DNA of 32,812 nucleotides from Gammaproteobacteria bacterium (GCA_003565625.1 PXBD01000085.1:1-32812), one strand, 5' to 3'; positions 8,169-20,708 are shown, counted from the first letter of the stretch. Notes: generated by a model not told the origin, from the letters alone. Numbers and translations are program-made.

Positions 8169-8897
8169 ATGCACCAGAGTGCGCACGATAGTTCGTTTGC
8201 GGTCAAGACCGGATCAGCGCTGGCCTTGATCCTGGGCCTGACCCTGACCGGCTGCCAGACCCTGCAGCCGAGCGCGGCCCCGGATACCATCCGGCCGGCC
8301 GAGGCCACCGTGCCGGACTGGCCCGAGGGACGCGTTTTCACCGTCGACCCACAGGCCTCGGAGCTTCGCATCGTGGTCCGGAGCGCTGGCCGTCTGGCCC
8401 GCTTCGGCCATCCGCATGTCCTCGGCGGACCGGCGTTGTCGGGCCGGGTCGTGCTGGCCGCGGACTGGGGAGACTCGGGATTCGAGCTCGGCATCCGCGT
8501 CGAAGACCTGGTGCTGGACGAGCCTGAATGGCGGATCGCCGAAGGCTTTCCGCCCGAACTCCCCGCAGACGCCATCGAGGCCACGCGCGAAAACCTGCTG
8601 TCAGCCGCTGTGCTGGACGCAGAGCATCACCCGACGATCGGGATCCGCTCGCTGGGCCTGACCGGGCCGCAGTTTCAGCCCGATCTGGAAGTGCGCATCA
8701 CCTTGCGCGGCGTGCGCCGTGATCTGAGCGTGCCGGTCAGCCTCGAGCTTTCGCAAAACACCCTGATCAGCACCGGTCGCTTTGCCATCCGGCAAAGCGA
8801 CTTCGGCATCGAGCCGTTCAGCGCGCTCGGCGGCGCGCTGGCCGTAGGCGACGAGTTGCTGATCCGATTCCGCATCGTCGCGCACGCCGGCGACTGA
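8169..8897 (+). CDS. YceI-like lipoprotein
   Basis: A 242-residue protein with a lipoprotein signal: a hydrophobic core (about 16-25) then LTGC, with Cys29 as the lipidated residue. The mature part is YceI-like, with the typical opening FTVDPQASELRIVVR, the LARFGHPH segment, the loop GVRRDLSVPVSLEL, and the ending RQSDFGIEPFSALGGALAVG. This makes it a second, divergently transcribed YceI-domain protein beside the soluble one, likely anchored to the inner leaflet of the outer membrane. The ATG at 8169 has CAGG about 7 bases upstream; the frame is open further upstream but that part reads as a shadow of the b561 and yceI genes. Ligand unknown. Confidence 0.82.
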   Translation: MHQSAHDSSFAVKTGSALALILGLTLTGCQTLQPSAAPDTIRPAEATVPDWPEGRVFTVDPQASELRIVVRSAGRLARFGHPHVLGGPALSGRVVLAADWGDSGFELGIRVEDLVLDEPEWRIAEGFPPELPADAIEATRENLLSAAVLDAEHHPTIGIRSLGLTGPQFQPDLEVRITLRGVRRDLSVPVSLELSQNTLISTGRFAIRQSDFGIEPFSALGGALAVGDELLIRFRIVAHAGD

Positions 8898-8908
8898 GCC
8901 ATCAGCAC

Positions 8909-11794
8909 TCAGGGCAATTCGATCGGCGCGCTGGCGCCCATGCCGGGCCCCAGGATCATCGCGTTTTCCAGCACCCGCATGGCGCCGAGCTGTGCGGCCC
9001 GGAAGGCGGGTGCGTGGGCAAACAGAATCACCTGGCCGCGGCCTACCGACTCGCGCGTGACCCAGGCAGACGAGGCAATGCGCTCGCGCGCTTCCGGCCA
9101 CAGCAGGCCGCCGGCACGCACGCGCAGTTCCTGGCCTTCGGGCACCGGCGCCCAGCCCACCAGGTCGGCCGAGGTTTCGGCAGCACTGTAGACGCCGACC
9201 CGCAGCGGCGACTCCACCGGCGGCTGAGCCATCAAAATGGGCGAATTCGAAAACAGCACGGTCAGGAATTCGTTACCGCCGGCGTTCAGCCAGTGACGGG
9301 TATCTGCTCGCGTGGCCACCAGCGCTCCGGACGGCATGAACCGGGACTGCCAGCTATCCCGCCGCTTGCGTTCATCGGCCGAGGGCAGATCCGGCATGTC
9401 CGTCCACGGGACGGCGCTGGTGGCGGCCGTGTGAACCCAGATCTGCTCCGGTAACGGCTGGTGATCGGCCAGCCACTCGCGGTGGAGCGCATCCTGGTAG
9501 GGGCCAAGATCATCTTCAATCAACTGTTCGAGGCTGCGCACCCGCACCAGCGGATTCTCGCCGGCCATCAGCGATCGAGCCGAATTACCGACGGCAATCA
9601 AGGTGCCACCGGACCGCACCCATTCGTGCAGCCGCTCGACCAGCGCCGGGGAAAGCGGGCCACCGCCGCCCCAGGCCCAGCGCTCCGGCAGGTAGATGAC
9701 GTTGTAGCGGCGCAGGTCCATATTGGCGGCCCGGTCCTCGTCGAGGTGGCTGTGACGCAGACCCAGCCGGTGGTCAAGCAGGTACCAGACCGCGCCAAAA
9801 TCAAGCATATTGTTGCTGCCACGGGCCAGCAACGCCACCCGGGGACGCTGCAGCACGCGCCATTCGCGCCCGCCCAGGTCGGCCAGGTCACCGGGAGCGC
9901 GCCCGTGTCCTACCGCATGGACGGCCACGCCCAGGTCGGAAGCAACTTCCAAGACGTGGTCAGCCCAGTCGGACTGATCACGATTGTCGTCCACGGTAAT
10001 AGCTATGGAACCCACCGGCAGGTCGACCCCATCCAGGCCCGAAGCCGAGCGCGCCGCGCGCACCGCCAGACCGCGCTGGAGCAAACGCCCGGCCAGTGCA
10101 TTGGCGCGGTCATCCGCTCCGGAAACGACCAGTGCCACCGCAGAGTCGCGATCCGGTTCGGCCACGGAGGCGCGCGTGGGTGCGCCCTCGACCGGTTCCA
10201 GATGCGAATCCAGGTATTCCGGCACGGTCAGGGCCTCGAGCCCGAACATCATGCTGATATTCCAGCCGGTGGTGTCGTAGATGGTGCTGCGGCCCTCGCG
10301 CAGAATGCGCTCGCGCTCGGCGGTCAGGGCCGAGGCGGAAATCCGGGGATCGAACTCGAACATGGCGGCCAGCAAGCGTGCCTCGGGCTGACGATTGCGC
10401 AGCACCAGGCTGCCGGCTGGCAGCGTGCGGTTGGATAACTCGCGCCCGAGCTGATCGGTAGCACGTGCCACCCGCACGTCACGGGCCAGGCGATGCACCT
10501 CGAACTGCTGGATGGCCAGCAGATCCAGCAAATCCTGCATGCGACCCTCGTTGGCCGTCGGCAGCATCACGAAACTGCGATCGGCATAGGGCCCTCGCGC
10601 CGACACCACCGCGGCCCGATCGGCGGCGAACTGCTCGAGCATGCTGGCGCGCTCGCGCCGGAGCGTCTCCAGGTTGGCAAAACTCGACAGCACCTGGTGA
10701 TGCACCGACTGCAGGTAGCTGATGAGCTGGGTCGGCCGCTGGACACCGTCCTCGGCCAGCCGGGCCTGCTCATACAGAATGCCCTGGGCACCGCGCAGGC
10801 TCGCCCAGGCATCGGTGTAGCCGGGATACCAGTCCTCGTGCCACTCGCCGGAGTAGTAGGGGTAGCCGTAACGGTCAAAGGCCGCGGCCTGATCGTCGGC
10901 GAAGACCTCGCCCATCGACCGTCGATACGGCGGCAGATGCGGGTTATGCGGCTCACGCGCCGGAGAAAACAGGTAGGTGTCCTGGGCGCCCATTTCGTGA
11001 GCGTCGACAAACAGCATCGGCCGCCAGTCGATGACATGCGGGATGCGTCCCCGGGTTTCGGGATGGCGGGCATAAATCCAGTCACGGTTCAGGTCAAACA
11101 GGTAGTGGTTGCCGCGTCCGTAGGGCCAGTAGCCGGCATGCAATAACGACTGGTCATCGACGTTGGGATGACGTCCGCGATGCTGGTCGAGCGCGTTCAT
11201 GAAGCGCTCGCGCCCGTCCGGGTTCATGTTCGGGTCGATGATCACGACCAGTTCGTCCAGCAGCCGCGCGGTGGTCTCGGAGCGGTCGGCAGCCAGGTGA
11301 TACATCACCGCCAGGGCGGCATCCGAGCCCGAACTCTCGTTGCCGTGAATGGAATAGGCCAACCACGCCACCGCCGGCAGTTCATTAGTCAGACGGTCGC
11401 GCTCGGCCGACCCCAGCCCTCGCGGATCGGCCAGCCGCGCCATACCCGCCTGGATCTCGGCCCGGTTTTCAAGATTGGCTGGACTGGTAACGACCAGATA
11501 CAGCAGCGGCCGGCCCTCGAAGGTTTGCCCATACTCAACCAGTTCGACCCGCTCCGAAGCCTCGGCCAGGCGCCGGGCATAGGCGTCGATCTGAGCCGAA
11601 CTGGCCGTGCGCTGACCCACCGGGAAGCCCAGAAACTCCCCCGGTTCAGGCACCGCCGGGTCATGATCGGCAGCGGCCGGATACAGTGATTCGGCATAGA
11701 TCAGGCCGGGCAGTTCGGCCTCGGCGACAGGCTCATAAGAGGTTTGGGCCATCACCGCCAGCGGCAGCCAGGCCAGCATCAGAATTCGGATCAT
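8909..11794 (-). CDS. Secreted M14-family zinc metallopeptidase
   Basis: A 961-residue exported protein. The signal peptide is residues 1-16 (MIRILMLAWLPLAVMA). The M14 carboxypeptidase-like domain covers about 50-390: the zinc motif HGNES gives His150 and Glu153, VDAHEMG gives His266, and GILYEQA may hold the general-base Glu. The rest, roughly 400-960, has no peptidase motif. Part of it (RVALLARGSNNMLDFGAVWY onward, then GGTLIAVGNSARSL) looks like a class I amidotransferase-type Rossmann fold, as in large bacterial M14 proteins. The frame is open to a GTG at 11806, but the ATG at 11794 has GGAG 6 bases upstream and begins the signal peptide. Probably digests peptides outside the cytoplasm; specificity cannot be read. 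Confidence 0.88.
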   Translation of the reverse strand: MIRILMLAWLPLAVMAQTSYEPVAEAELPGLIYAESLYPAAADHDPAVPEPGEFLGFPVGQRTASSAQIDAYARRLAEASERVELVEYGQTFEGRPLLYLVVTSPANLENRAEIQAGMARLADPRGLGSAERDRLTNELPAVAWLAYSIHGNESSGSDAALAVMYHLAADRSETTARLLDELVVIIDPNMNPDGRERFMNALDQHRGRHPNVDDQSLLHAGYWPYGRGNHYLFDLNRDWIYARHPETRGRIPHVIDWRPMLFVDAHEMGAQDTYLFSPAREPHNPHLPPYRRSMGEVFADDQAAAFDRYGYPYYSGEWHEDWYPGYTDAWASLRGAQGILYEQARLAEDGVQRPTQLISYLQSVHHQVLSSFANLETLRRERASMLEQFAADRAAVVSARGPYADRSFVMLPTANEGRMQDLLDLLAIQQFEVHRLARDVRVARATDQLGRELSNRTLPAGSLVLRNRQPEARLLAAMFEFDPRISASALTAERERILREGRSTIYDTTGWNISMMFGLEALTVPEYLDSHLEPVEGAPTRASVAEPDRDSAVALVVSGADDRANALAGRLLQRGLAVRAARSASGLDGVDLPVGSIAITVDDNRDQSDWADHVLEVASDLGVAVHAVGHGRAPGDLADLGGREWRVLQRPRVALLARGSNNMLDFGAVWYLLDHRLGLRHSHLDEDRAANMDLRRYNVIYLPERWAWGGGGPLSPALVERLHEWVRSGGTLIAVGNSARSLMAGENPLVRVRSLEQLIEDDLGPYQDALHREWLADHQPLPEQIWVHTAATSAVPWTDMPDLPSADERKRRDSWQSRFMPSGALVATRADTRHWLNAGGNEFLTVLFSNSPILMAQPPVESPLRVGVYSAAETSADLVGWAPVPEGQELRVRAGGLLWPEARERIASSAWVTRESVGRGQVILFAHAPAFRAAQLGAMRVLENAMILGPGMGASAPIELP

Positions 11795-11911
11795 GCAGGT
11801 CTCCACGCTCGGTTCGAGGCCACAGAGTCTACCGCGCGCAGGAAGGATCGGTGGGGCTCAGCCTACTTTTGCCGTACCCGCGACGCGGAAAGCCGGCATT
11901 TCCCGGGGAAT

Positions 11912-11941
11912 TTGGCGCGCCGCATCATGCGTTGATATAGT
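11912..11941 (+). promoter_or_regulatory. Candidate sigma70 promoter for gltB
   Basis: TTGGCG at 11912-11917 and TATAGT at 11936-11941, with an 18-base spacer. A start near 11948 would leave a leader of about 36 bases before the preferred gltB ATG. It is the best match in the 189-base gap between the divergent peptidase and gltB genes. I see no clear operator. Confidence 0.55.
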
Positions 11942-11983
11942 CGTGGTATTTTTCGCGTTCAGTTCACCACCATGGGGTGCCCG

Positions 11984-14900
11984 ATGAATACTGCAGTCAA
12001 AACCTTGCATCACCCTGATTTCGAGCGGGATTCCTGTGGATTCGGGCTGGTTGCCCGACTGGATCGCAAGGCCAGTCGCGAGGTGGTTGAGGACGCGCTG
12101 GCGGCGCTCAATCGCCTGACCCACCGCGGGGCCGTGGCCCCGGACGGCAAGACCGGTGACGGCTGCGGCGTACTCATCCGCAGACCATCCGAGTTTCTCG
12201 CCCAGGCAGCCAAAGCCGCCGGGATCGAGGTTTCGTCGCGGTTTGCGGTGGGCGCGGTGTTTCTGCAGGCTGATGAGACCGCGACAGCGCAGCGTCAACG
12301 GCTGGAAAGTGAACTGCAGGCTGCGGGCCTGACAACCGCCGGCTGGCGGGTCGTACCAACCCGAAGTGAGGCCTGCGGTGAGCCGGCCCTGCGGACCCAG
12401 CCGCGCATCGAGCAGGTGTTCGTCAACGCCCCGCCAGGGATGGACGACGCCGATTTCGAACGACGTCTGTACCTGGCCCGTCGACGCTGCGAGCTGGCCA
12501 CGCCGAGCGAAGAGCGGTTTTATGTTGCCAGCCTGTCCGGCCAGACCCTGTCATACAAGGGCATGGTGATGCCAGAATACCTGGCCGAGTTCTACCCGGA
12601 CCTGCAGCATCCGCTGATGAAGTCCTCGGCCGTAGTCTTCCACCAGCGCTTCTCCACCAATACCCTGCCGCGCTGGGAACTGGCCCAGCCGTTCCGGCTG
12701 CTCGCCCACAACGGCGAGATCAATACCATTCGCGGCAACCGCAACTGGACCCGGGCGCGGCGTGAACTCCTGGCCTCGCCGCTGCTGCCGCAACTGGCCG
12801 ATATCGACCCGCCGGTGGCCATGCACGGCTCTGATTCGAGCTCGCTGGACAACATGCTGGAATTGTTGATGGTCGGCGGCATGCCGCTGCCCCAGGCTGT
12901 GCGCATCCTCGTGCCGCCGGCCTGGCAGACCGCCGACAACCTCGATGCCGACCTGCGCGCCTTTTATGAAGTGTTCAGTTTCCACCAGGAAGCCTGGGAC
13001 GGTCCGGCCGGGCTGGTCATGTGCGACGGCCGCTTTGCCGTGTGCGCCCTCGACCGCAACGGCCTGCGCCCGGCTCGCTGGACCCTGACCGACGACCACA
13101 AGCTGATCGTCGCCTCCGAGACCGGGGTGGTCGACATTGCCCCGGAACGGGTGCTGCGTCGGGGGCGCCTGGGTCCCGGCCAGATCCTGGTCGCCGACCT
13201 TGACCAGGGCCAGTTGCTTGAAAGCGCTGACGTCGACAGTCAACTGAAGAATGCGCGGCCCTGGCAGGACTGGCTGAAATCCGGCATCCAGTATCTGGAC
13301 TCGGAACTGATCGACGTCCATATGGCCGCCGAGCCCTTCGACGACGACACCCTCGCGACCTACCAGAAGATGTTCAACCTCTCGCGCGAGGAGCGGCGCG
13401 AAGTGATTCAGGTGCTCGCCCAGACCCAGGCCGAAGCAGTTGGCTCGATGGGTGACGACACGCCCATGCCGGTGCTTTCGACCAAGGTCCGCCCACTCTA
13501 CGACTGCTTTCGCCAGCAGTTCGCCCAGGTCACCAACCCGCCGATTGACTCCCTGCGCGAGCGCATCGTGATGTCGCTGGAAACCGGCATTGGCCGCAAG
13601 GGCAACGTCTTTACGCCCGGCCCCGAACTGGCCGAAAGGGTGGTACTGAACTCGCCGGTCCTCTCGCAGCGCAAGCTTCGGCAGTTAATCAATGCCCCGC
13701 AGCTCGGAATCCCTTCAGGCTTCATTGATCTGAACGTACCCGAAGACCAGCCACTGGCCGAGGCCATTCAGGCCATGTGCCGGCAGGCCGAGCGCGAGGT
13801 CGCCGACGGCAAGCTGGTGCTGCTGATCTCGGATCGGTATTTGCAGGAAGGCCATCTGCCGGTGCATGCCCTGCTGGCCACCAGCGCCATCCACCACCAC
13901 CTGGTCGAGACCGGCCAGCGCCCGCTGTGCAGCCTGATCGTCGAGACCGGCACCGCGCGCGACCCGCACCACTTTGCCGCCCTGATCGGCTTTGGCGCCA
14001 CCGCCGTGTATCCCTATCTGGTCTACCAGACCCTGCTCGCGATGGTCAACACCGGCGAGATCGACGAAACCCGCCATCGTTCGCTGGAACTGGGGCGGGC
14101 CTACCGGCGCGGCATCCGTAAGGGCCTGTTCAAGATCCTGTCGAAGATGGGAATTTCCACCATCGGTGCCTACCGAGGTGCGCAGTTGTTTGAAATCGTC
14201 GGCCTGGCCGACGAGGTGGTGGATCTGTGTTTCCCCGGTGCGGTCAGTCGCGTCCAGGGCTCGGATTTCGGCGATCTGCACGGCGACCAGAAATCACTGG
14301 CGCGCTGGGCCTGGGACGTGCGCGTACCGATCGAACACGGCGGCCTGTATCGCTACGTCCACGGCGGCGAATACCACGCCTACAACCCCGACGTGGTCAA
14401 GGCCCTGCAGGCCGCGACCCAGCGCGGCAGCTACAAGCTGTACCAGGACTTCGCGCGCCTGGTCAACGAGCGATCACCGGCCTTTCTGCGCGATCTGCTG
14501 GAACTGACATCAACCCACGAGCCCATCGAGGTCGAGCAAGTCGAGCCCATCGAGGACATCCTGCCGCGCTTTGACTCCGCCGGGATGTCGCTCGGCGCCC
14601 TGTCCCCGGAAGCGCACGAGGCCCTGGCCATTGCCATGAACCGGCTGGGAGGACGCTCGAACTCCGGCGAAGGCGGCGAAGACCCGGTTCGCTACGGCAC
14701 GGAGAAGACCTCCAGGATCAAGCAGGTCGCTTCCGGCCGCTTTGGCGTAACGCCCGAGTACCTGGTCAATGCCGAGGTCATCCAGATCAAGATTGCCCAG
14801 GGTGCCAAGCCCGGCGAGGGCGGCCAGCTACCCGGACACAAGGTCAACGAACTGATCGCGCGCCTGCGCTACGCCTCACCGGGCGTCGGCCTGATCTCAC

Positions 14901-16444
14901 CGCCGCCACACCACGACATCTACTCGATCGAAGATCTCGCCCAGCTGATCTATGACCTGAAACAGGTCAATCCGAAGGCGCTGATCTCGGTCAAGCTGGT
15001 GGCCGAGCCGGGCATCGGCACGATCGCCGCCGGCGTGGTCAAGGCCTACGCCGACCTGATCACGGTGTCGGGCTACGACGGCGGCACCGGCGCCTCTCCG
15101 CTGACCTCGGTCAAGTACGCCGGCGCGCCCTGGGAGCTGGGCATCAGCGAAGTCCGCCAGGTACTGATGGAAAACGACCTGCGCGACCGCGTCCGCCTGC
15201 AGGCCGACGGCGGCCTGAAAACCGGCCGCGACGTGGTCAAGGCAGCCATCCTTGGCGCCGAGAGCTTCGGCTTCGGTACCGCACCCATGATCGCGCTGGG
15301 CTGCAAGTACCTGCGCATCTGTCACTTGAACAACTGCGCGACCGGTGTGGCCACCCAGAACGAAACGCTCAGAAGCAAGCACTTTATCGGTCTGCCGGAA
15401 ATGGTCGTGCATTACTTCCAGTTCGTCGCCCGCGAGGTACGCGAGATTCTTGCCGAACTGGGCGTCCAGCGCCTGGAAGACATCATCGGCCGCACCGAGT
15501 ACCTCAAGCGCATCGAGGGCCTGACCGCACGCCAGAACAAGCTCGACCTGGCGCCATTGCTGGCAACCACGGGTCTGGCGCCGGACGCGGACCGGCAGTG
15601 CATGGTCGAGCGCAATCCGCCGCATGATCAGGGGGTACTGGCCGAACGCATTTGCAAAGAGGCCGCCGATGCCGTCGAGCACGGCACGGGCGGTGAGTTC
15701 AGCTACAGCGTGCGCAACTCCGATCGCTCCATCGGCACGCGCCTGTCCGGCGACATCGCCCGGCGCTGGGGTGATCGCGCCATGGAAGACCATCCCATCC
15801 GGCTCGACCTCGAGGGCACTGCCGGTCAGAGTTTCGGTGCGTTCAATGCCGGCGGGCTCCATCTGCGGCTGATCGGCGAGGCCAACGACTATGTCGGCAA
15901 GGGCATGGCCGGCGGCAGCCTGGTGCTGCGCCCGCCCGAATCGATTCGCTACGAGGCCGCGACCACCCCGATCATGGGCAACACCTGCCTGTACGGGGCC
16001 ACCGGCGGTGAATTGTTTGCCGCCGGCATGGCCGGGGAACGCTTTGCCGTGCGCAACTCCGGCGCGGTAGCGGTCATCGAAGGCGCCGGAGATCACTGCT
16101 GCGAATACATGACCGGTGGCGCGGTCGTGGTGCTTGGTCGCACCGGCATCAACTTCGGCGCCGGCATGACCGGTGGCTTTGCCTACGTGCTGGATGCCGA
16201 ACGCCTGTTCGTCGACCGCTACAATCATGAACTGATCGACATCCACCACATCTCGCCTGACGTGATGGAGCACCACGTTCATCACCTGCGCGGGCTGATC
16301 GAGCGCCATCGGGAACTCACCGGCAGCGTGCGCGCAAGCGAAGTGCTGGACAACTTCCGTCGCCTGCTGCCCAAGTTCTGGCTGGTCAAGCCCAAGGCGG
16401 CCGACCTCGACACCCTGATCACCGCTTTGCGCGAAGCGGCTTGA
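11984..16444 (+). CDS. gltB: Glutamate synthase large (alpha) subunit
   Basis: Takes the amide of glutamine and, with 2-oxoglutarate and electrons from GltD, makes two glutamates. 1486 residues, normal for the NADPH enzyme. The Ntn-type glutaminase domain begins after a short propeptide: Cys18 (DSCGFGLVA) is the expected new N-terminus and nucleophile. Other signs include [15 protein letters not shown] and the FMN synthase domain with [13 protein letters not shown]. The 3Fe-4S cysteines are 1107, 1113 and 1118 ([12 protein letters not shown]). A C-terminal GXG-rich beta-helix domain follows (TGGEL, TGGAVV, TGGFAY). An in-frame ATG at 11972 has no ribosome site, whereas the one at 11984 has GGGGTG just upstream, so I prefer it; the propeptide is then 17 residues, shorter than in E. 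coli. Confidence 0.97.
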   Translation: MNTAVKTLHHPDFERDSCGFGLVARLDRKASREVVEDALAALNRLTHRGAVAPDGKTGDGCGVLIRRPSEFLAQAAKAAGIEVSSRFAVGAVFLQADETATAQRQRLESELQAAGLTTAGWRVVPTRSEACGEPALRTQPRIEQVFVNAPPGMDDADFERRLYLARRRCELATPSEERFYVASLSGQTLSYKGMVMPEYLAEFYPDLQHPLMKSSAVVFHQRFSTNTLPRWELAQPFRLLAHNGEINTIRGNRNWTRARRELLASPLLPQLADIDPPVAMHGSDSSSLDNMLELLMVGGMPLPQAVRILVPPAWQTADNLDADLRAFYEVFSFHQEAWDGPAGLVMCDGRFAVCALDRNGLRPARWTLTDDHKLIVASETGVVDIAPERVLRRGRLGPGQILVADLDQGQLLESADVDSQLKNARPWQDWLKSGIQYLDSELIDVHMAAEPFDDDTLATYQKMFNLSREERREVIQVLAQTQAEAVGSMGDDTPMPVLSTKVRPLYDCFRQQFAQVTNPPIDSLRERIVMSLETGIGRKGNVFTPGPELAERVVLNSPVLSQRKLRQLINAPQLGIPSGFIDLNVPEDQPLAEAIQAMCRQAEREVADGKLVLLISDRYLQEGHLPVHALLATSAIHHHLVETGQRPLCSLIVETGTARDPHHFAALIGFGATAVYPYLVYQTLLAMVNTGEIDETRHRSLELGRAYRRGIRKGLFKILSKMGISTIGAYRGAQLFEIVGLADEVVDLCFPGAVSRVQGSDFGDLHGDQKSLARWAWDVRVPIEHGGLYRYVHGGEYHAYNPDVVKALQAATQRGSYKLYQDFARLVNERSPAFLRDLLELTSTHEPIEVEQVEPIEDILPRFDSAGMSLGALSPEAHEALAIAMNRLGGRSNSGEGGEDPVRYGTEKTSRIKQVASGRFGVTPEYLVNAEVIQIKIAQGAKPGEGGQLPGHKVNELIARLRYASPGVGLISPPPHHDIYSIEDLAQLIYDLKQVNPKALISVKLVAEPGIGTIAAGVVKAYADLITVSGYDGGTGASPLTSVKYAGAPWELGISEVRQVLMENDLRDRVRLQADGGLKTGRDVVKAAILGAESFGFGTAPMIALGCKYLRICHLNNCATGVATQNETLRSKHFIGLPEMVVHYFQFVAREVREILAELGVQRLEDIIGRTEYLKRIEGLTARQNKLDLAPLLATTGLAPDADRQCMVERNPPHDQGVLAERICKEAADAVEHGTGGEFSYSVRNSDRSIGTRLSGDIARRWGDRAMEDHPIRLDLEGTAGQSFGAFNAGGLHLRLIGEANDYVGKGMAGGSLVLRPPESIRYEAATTPIMGNTCLYGATGGELFAAGMAGERFAVRNSGAVAVIEGAGDHCCEYMTGGAVVVLGRTGINFGAGMTGGFAYVLDAERLFVDRYNHELIDIHHISPDVMEHHVHHLRGLIERHRELTGSVRASEVLDNFRRLLPKFWLVKPKAADLDTLITALREAA

Positions 16445-16460
16445 TCAATCATTTCATGGG

Positions 16461-18065
<1,605 letters not shown>

Positions 18066-18099
18066 AAAAGGCCTTTTCGACCCGGCGGCGCCAAGCTCA

Positions 18100-19110
18100 A
18101 TGGCCAGCAACCACGTGTTGGTGCCGGATGCCGGCGGGCTCTACTGCCCTGCCGGCGACTTCTGGATCGACCCCTTGAGAGCCGTGCCGCGAGCAGTCGT
18201 GACCCACGCCCATGCCGACCACGCCCGTTCCGGCGCCGGCCAGTACTTCAGCGCCCGCGAAGGCCTGCCCGTGTTGACGCATCGCGTAGGCACCACCGGG
18301 GAGTTCAATCCGGTGGAATACGGCGAGCCCTTCAGGCTTGGGCAGACCCGCGTGACCCTGTTCCCGGCCGGCCATATCCTCGGATCCGCCACGGTACGGG
18401 TGGAGTCCGAGCACGGCACCTGGGGCGTGTCCGGCGATTTCAAGCGCGCGCCCGACCCGACCTGCACACCGTTTCAGCCCTTTACCTGCGATGTTTGGCT
18501 GAGTGAATGCACCTTCGGTTTGCCGGTCTACCGCTGGCCACCAACCGAACAGGTAGTCGGCGAAATTCTCGACTGGTGGCACGGCTGTATCGAAGCAAAG
18601 CGCCCGGCCGTGCTGTTCTGCTATGCCCTGGGCAAGGCCCAGCGTCTGCTGGCCGAACTGGCCGGGCGGGCCCCGGGGCCGATCTGGCTGCATGGCGCCA
18701 TGCAGCCGCTGACCGATTGCTACCGCGAGCAGGGCCTGGTGCTGGCCGACACCCGGCCCGTCAGCGCGGCCGCAAAGGGCTACCGCTTTGGCCAAGACCT
18801 GATCCTGGCCCCACCTTCCGCGGCCGGCTCGCCCTGGATGCGTCGCTTTCCGAAACACTCTTCGGGCTTTATCTCCGGCTGGATGCGCATCCGTGGTCAT
18901 CGACGGCGGCGTGGCTACGACCGCGGCTTCGTGCTGTCCGATCACGCCGACTGGCCGGGGCTGATTGATACCGTTGCCGATATGCAGGCCCAGCGGGTGA
19001 TCACCATTCACGGCAACGGTGAGGCGCTGGCCGGCTTTTTGCGCGAGCAGGGGCTGCAGGCCGAGTCGTGGAACCTGCGCACCAGCCTGCAGACCCCATC
19101 CTCGCCATGA
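18100..19110 (+). CDS. Ligase-associated DNA exonuclease (metallo-beta-lactamase fold)
   Basis: A 336-residue nuclease of the metallo-beta-lactamase / beta-CASP type found beside bacterial ATP-dependent DNA ligases (family TIGR04122, from memory). Metal motif THAHADHAR gives His36, His38, Asp40 and His41; AGHILGSATVRVE, SGDFKR and the late FVLSDHADW supply further ligands. The opening GLYCPAGDFWIDP is typical. I start at the ATG at 18100, since the frame upstream runs into gltD; its ribosome site is poor. The stop overlaps the ligase start by four bases (ATGA). Likely trims DNA ends for the ligase. The gap to gltD is 34 bases and contains the palindrome AAAAGGCCTTTT (18066-18077), so shared transcription with gltBD is possible. 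Confidence 0.93.
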   Translation: MASNHVLVPDAGGLYCPAGDFWIDPLRAVPRAVVTHAHADHARSGAGQYFSAREGLPVLTHRVGTTGEFNPVEYGEPFRLGQTRVTLFPAGHILGSATVRVESEHGTWGVSGDFKRAPDPTCTPFQPFTCDVWLSECTFGLPVYRWPPTEQVVGEILDWWHGCIEAKRPAVLFCYALGKAQRLLAELAGRAPGPIWLHGAMQPLTDCYREQGLVLADTRPVSAAAKGYRFGQDLILAPPSAAGSPWMRRFPKHSSGFISGWMRIRGHRRRRGYDRGFVLSDHADWPGLIDTVADMQAQRVITIHGNGEALAGFLREQGLQAESWNLRTSLQTPSSP

Positions 19111-20708
19111 AGGCCTTCGCGCACTTGTTCGATCGGCTGGACCGAACCACCGGCACCAACGCCAAGCTCGCCGCACTGGTGGACTATTTCCGATCAGCCC
19201 AGGCAATGGATGCCGCCTGGGCAGTGCAGTTTCTCACCGGCAAGCGCCTCAAGCGCCTGGTCAATACGCGCGAATTGCGCGCCTGGACGGCCATGGCAAC
19301 CGGTCTGCCGGCCTGGCTGATCGAAGACAGCTACGAGCAGGTTGGCGACCTGGCCGAGACCATGCATCTGCTGCTGCCCCCGGGTCACAGCGACCGGGAC
19401 ACGCCCGGACTGGCCGACCTGGTCGAGGAGCAAATCCAGCCGCTGAAAACTCTCTCAGATGAGCAGCGGCGCGACGCGGTGATGAGCCTGTGGCAGACCC
19501 TGGACGGCAGTGAGCGATTTCTGTTCAACAAGCTGCTGACCGGTGGTTTTCGCGTCGGCGTTTCCAAGCGCCTGGTGACCCGCGCGCTGGCCGAGGTCGC
19601 CGGTGTTGACTCAACCCTGATTACCCATCGCTTGATGGGGCGCTGGCAACCGACCGCGGCAGCCTTCGAAGCACTGGTCGCCCCGGCCTCGGAGGCCGAT
19701 CTGGACACGGCCACGCCTTACCCCTTTTTTCTGGCCTCGCCGCTGGAGGCCGAACCCGCCTCGCTGGGGCTTGCGCACGAATGGCAGGCCGAATGGAAAT
19801 GGGACGGCATTCGCGCCCAGCTAATCCGGCGCGGCGGCGAAACCTACATCTGGTCGCGCGGCGAGGAATTGATGTCCGGCCGCTTCCCCGAGATCGAAGC
19901 GGCTGCCGAGTCCCTGCCTGATGGCGTCGTCCTCGACGGGGAAATCCTGGCCTGGCGCGATCGGCAACCGCTGCCATTTGCCGTGCTGCAAAAACGCATC
20001 GGTCGCAAAAAGCCGGGGCCGACCACGCTCAAAAACGCGCCGGTCTGCTTTCTCGCCTACGACTGCCTGGAGTGGCAAGGCAAGGATGTGCGCACCTTGC
20101 CGCTGGGCCAGCGGCTCCAGCACCTGGGTCACAGCATGAGCCAGTCCAGCGCGCTGCAGCACGCCCGCCCGATTGACTTCAGCCACTGGCGAGAACTGCC
20201 CGCCCTGCGCGACAGCGCCCGCGAGCGCGGGGTCGAAGGCCTGATGCTCAAACGCCTGGACTCGCCCTACCGCGTGGGTCGGACCCGCGGCGACTGGTGG
20301 AAGTGGAAGGTCGAACCCTACACATTCGATGGCGTACTGATCTACGCCCAGCCCGGCCACGGGCGGCGTTCGGGGCTGTTCACCGACTACACTTTTGCGG
20401 TCCACGACCAGGATGCACTGGTACCGGTGGCCAAGGCCTATTCGGGGCTCACTCAGAAAGAAATCGATCGCCTGGATCGCTGGATTCGCAACCACACCCG
20501 CGAGCGCTTCGGACCGGTGCGTTCGGTCGAGCCGGTGCACGTGTTCGAGCTGGCCTTCGAGGGTATCCAGGCCTCGCCGCGGCACAAGTCTGGTATTGCC
20601 CTGCGCTTTCCGCGCATCCAGCGCTGGCGCGAGGACCTGCAGGTGCGCGACGCCGACCATCTCGATGACCTGAAGCGACTCCTGAAAAGCGGCGGCAAGG
20701 CCATATGA
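19107..20708 (+). CDS. ATP-dependent DNA ligase
   Basis: Seals DNA nicks using ATP. 533 residues: an N-terminal DNA-binding domain (about 1-200), the nucleotidyltransferase domain with motif I EWKWDGIR (adenylated Lys231), motif III-like VVLDGEIL, motif IV EGLMLKR and motif V WWKWKVE, then an OB-fold domain. This is the ligase family (TIGR04120, from memory) that travels with the exonuclease, helicase and phosphoesterase next to it. The ATG at 19107 overlaps the exonuclease stop (ATGA); a longer frame to 19068 would run through the exonuclease and lacks support. It adds to, rather than replaces, the NAD-dependent replicative ligase expected elsewhere. Confidence 0.95.
   Translation: MKAFAHLFDRLDRTTGTNAKLAALVDYFRSAQAMDAAWAVQFLTGKRLKRLVNTRELRAWTAMATGLPAWLIEDSYEQVGDLAETMHLLLPPGHSDRDTPGLADLVEEQIQPLKTLSDEQRRDAVMSLWQTLDGSERFLFNKLLTGGFRVGVSKRLVTRALAEVAGVDSTLITHRLMGRWQPTAAAFEALVAPASEADLDTATPYPFFLASPLEAEPASLGLAHEWQAEWKWDGIRAQLIRRGGETYIWSRGEELMSGRFPEIEAAAESLPDGVVLDGEILAWRDRQPLPFAVLQKRIGRKKPGPTTLKNAPVCFLAYDCLEWQGKDVRTLPLGQRLQHLGHSMSQSSALQHARPIDFSHWRELPALRDSARERGVEGLMLKRLDSPYRVGRTRGDWWKWKVEPYTFDGVLIYAQPGHGRRSGLFTDYTFAVHDQDALVPVAKAYSGLTQKEIDRLDRWIRNHTRERFGPVRSVEPVHVFELAFEGIQASPRHKSGIALRFPRIQRWREDLQVRDADHLDDLKRLLKSGGKAI

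Noticed and set aside
9461..10438. 325-codon plus-strand frame
   Set aside because: Antisense to the M14 peptidase, with no start signal or domain.
14897..16309. 470-codon minus-strand frame
   Set aside because: Antisense to the highly conserved FMN and C-terminal domains of gltB.
18066..18077. Palindrome AAAAGGCCTTTT after gltD as a terminator
   Set aside because: It has no loop and only four downstream T bases, all inside the palindrome, so it would make a poor hairpin; kept only as a remark.
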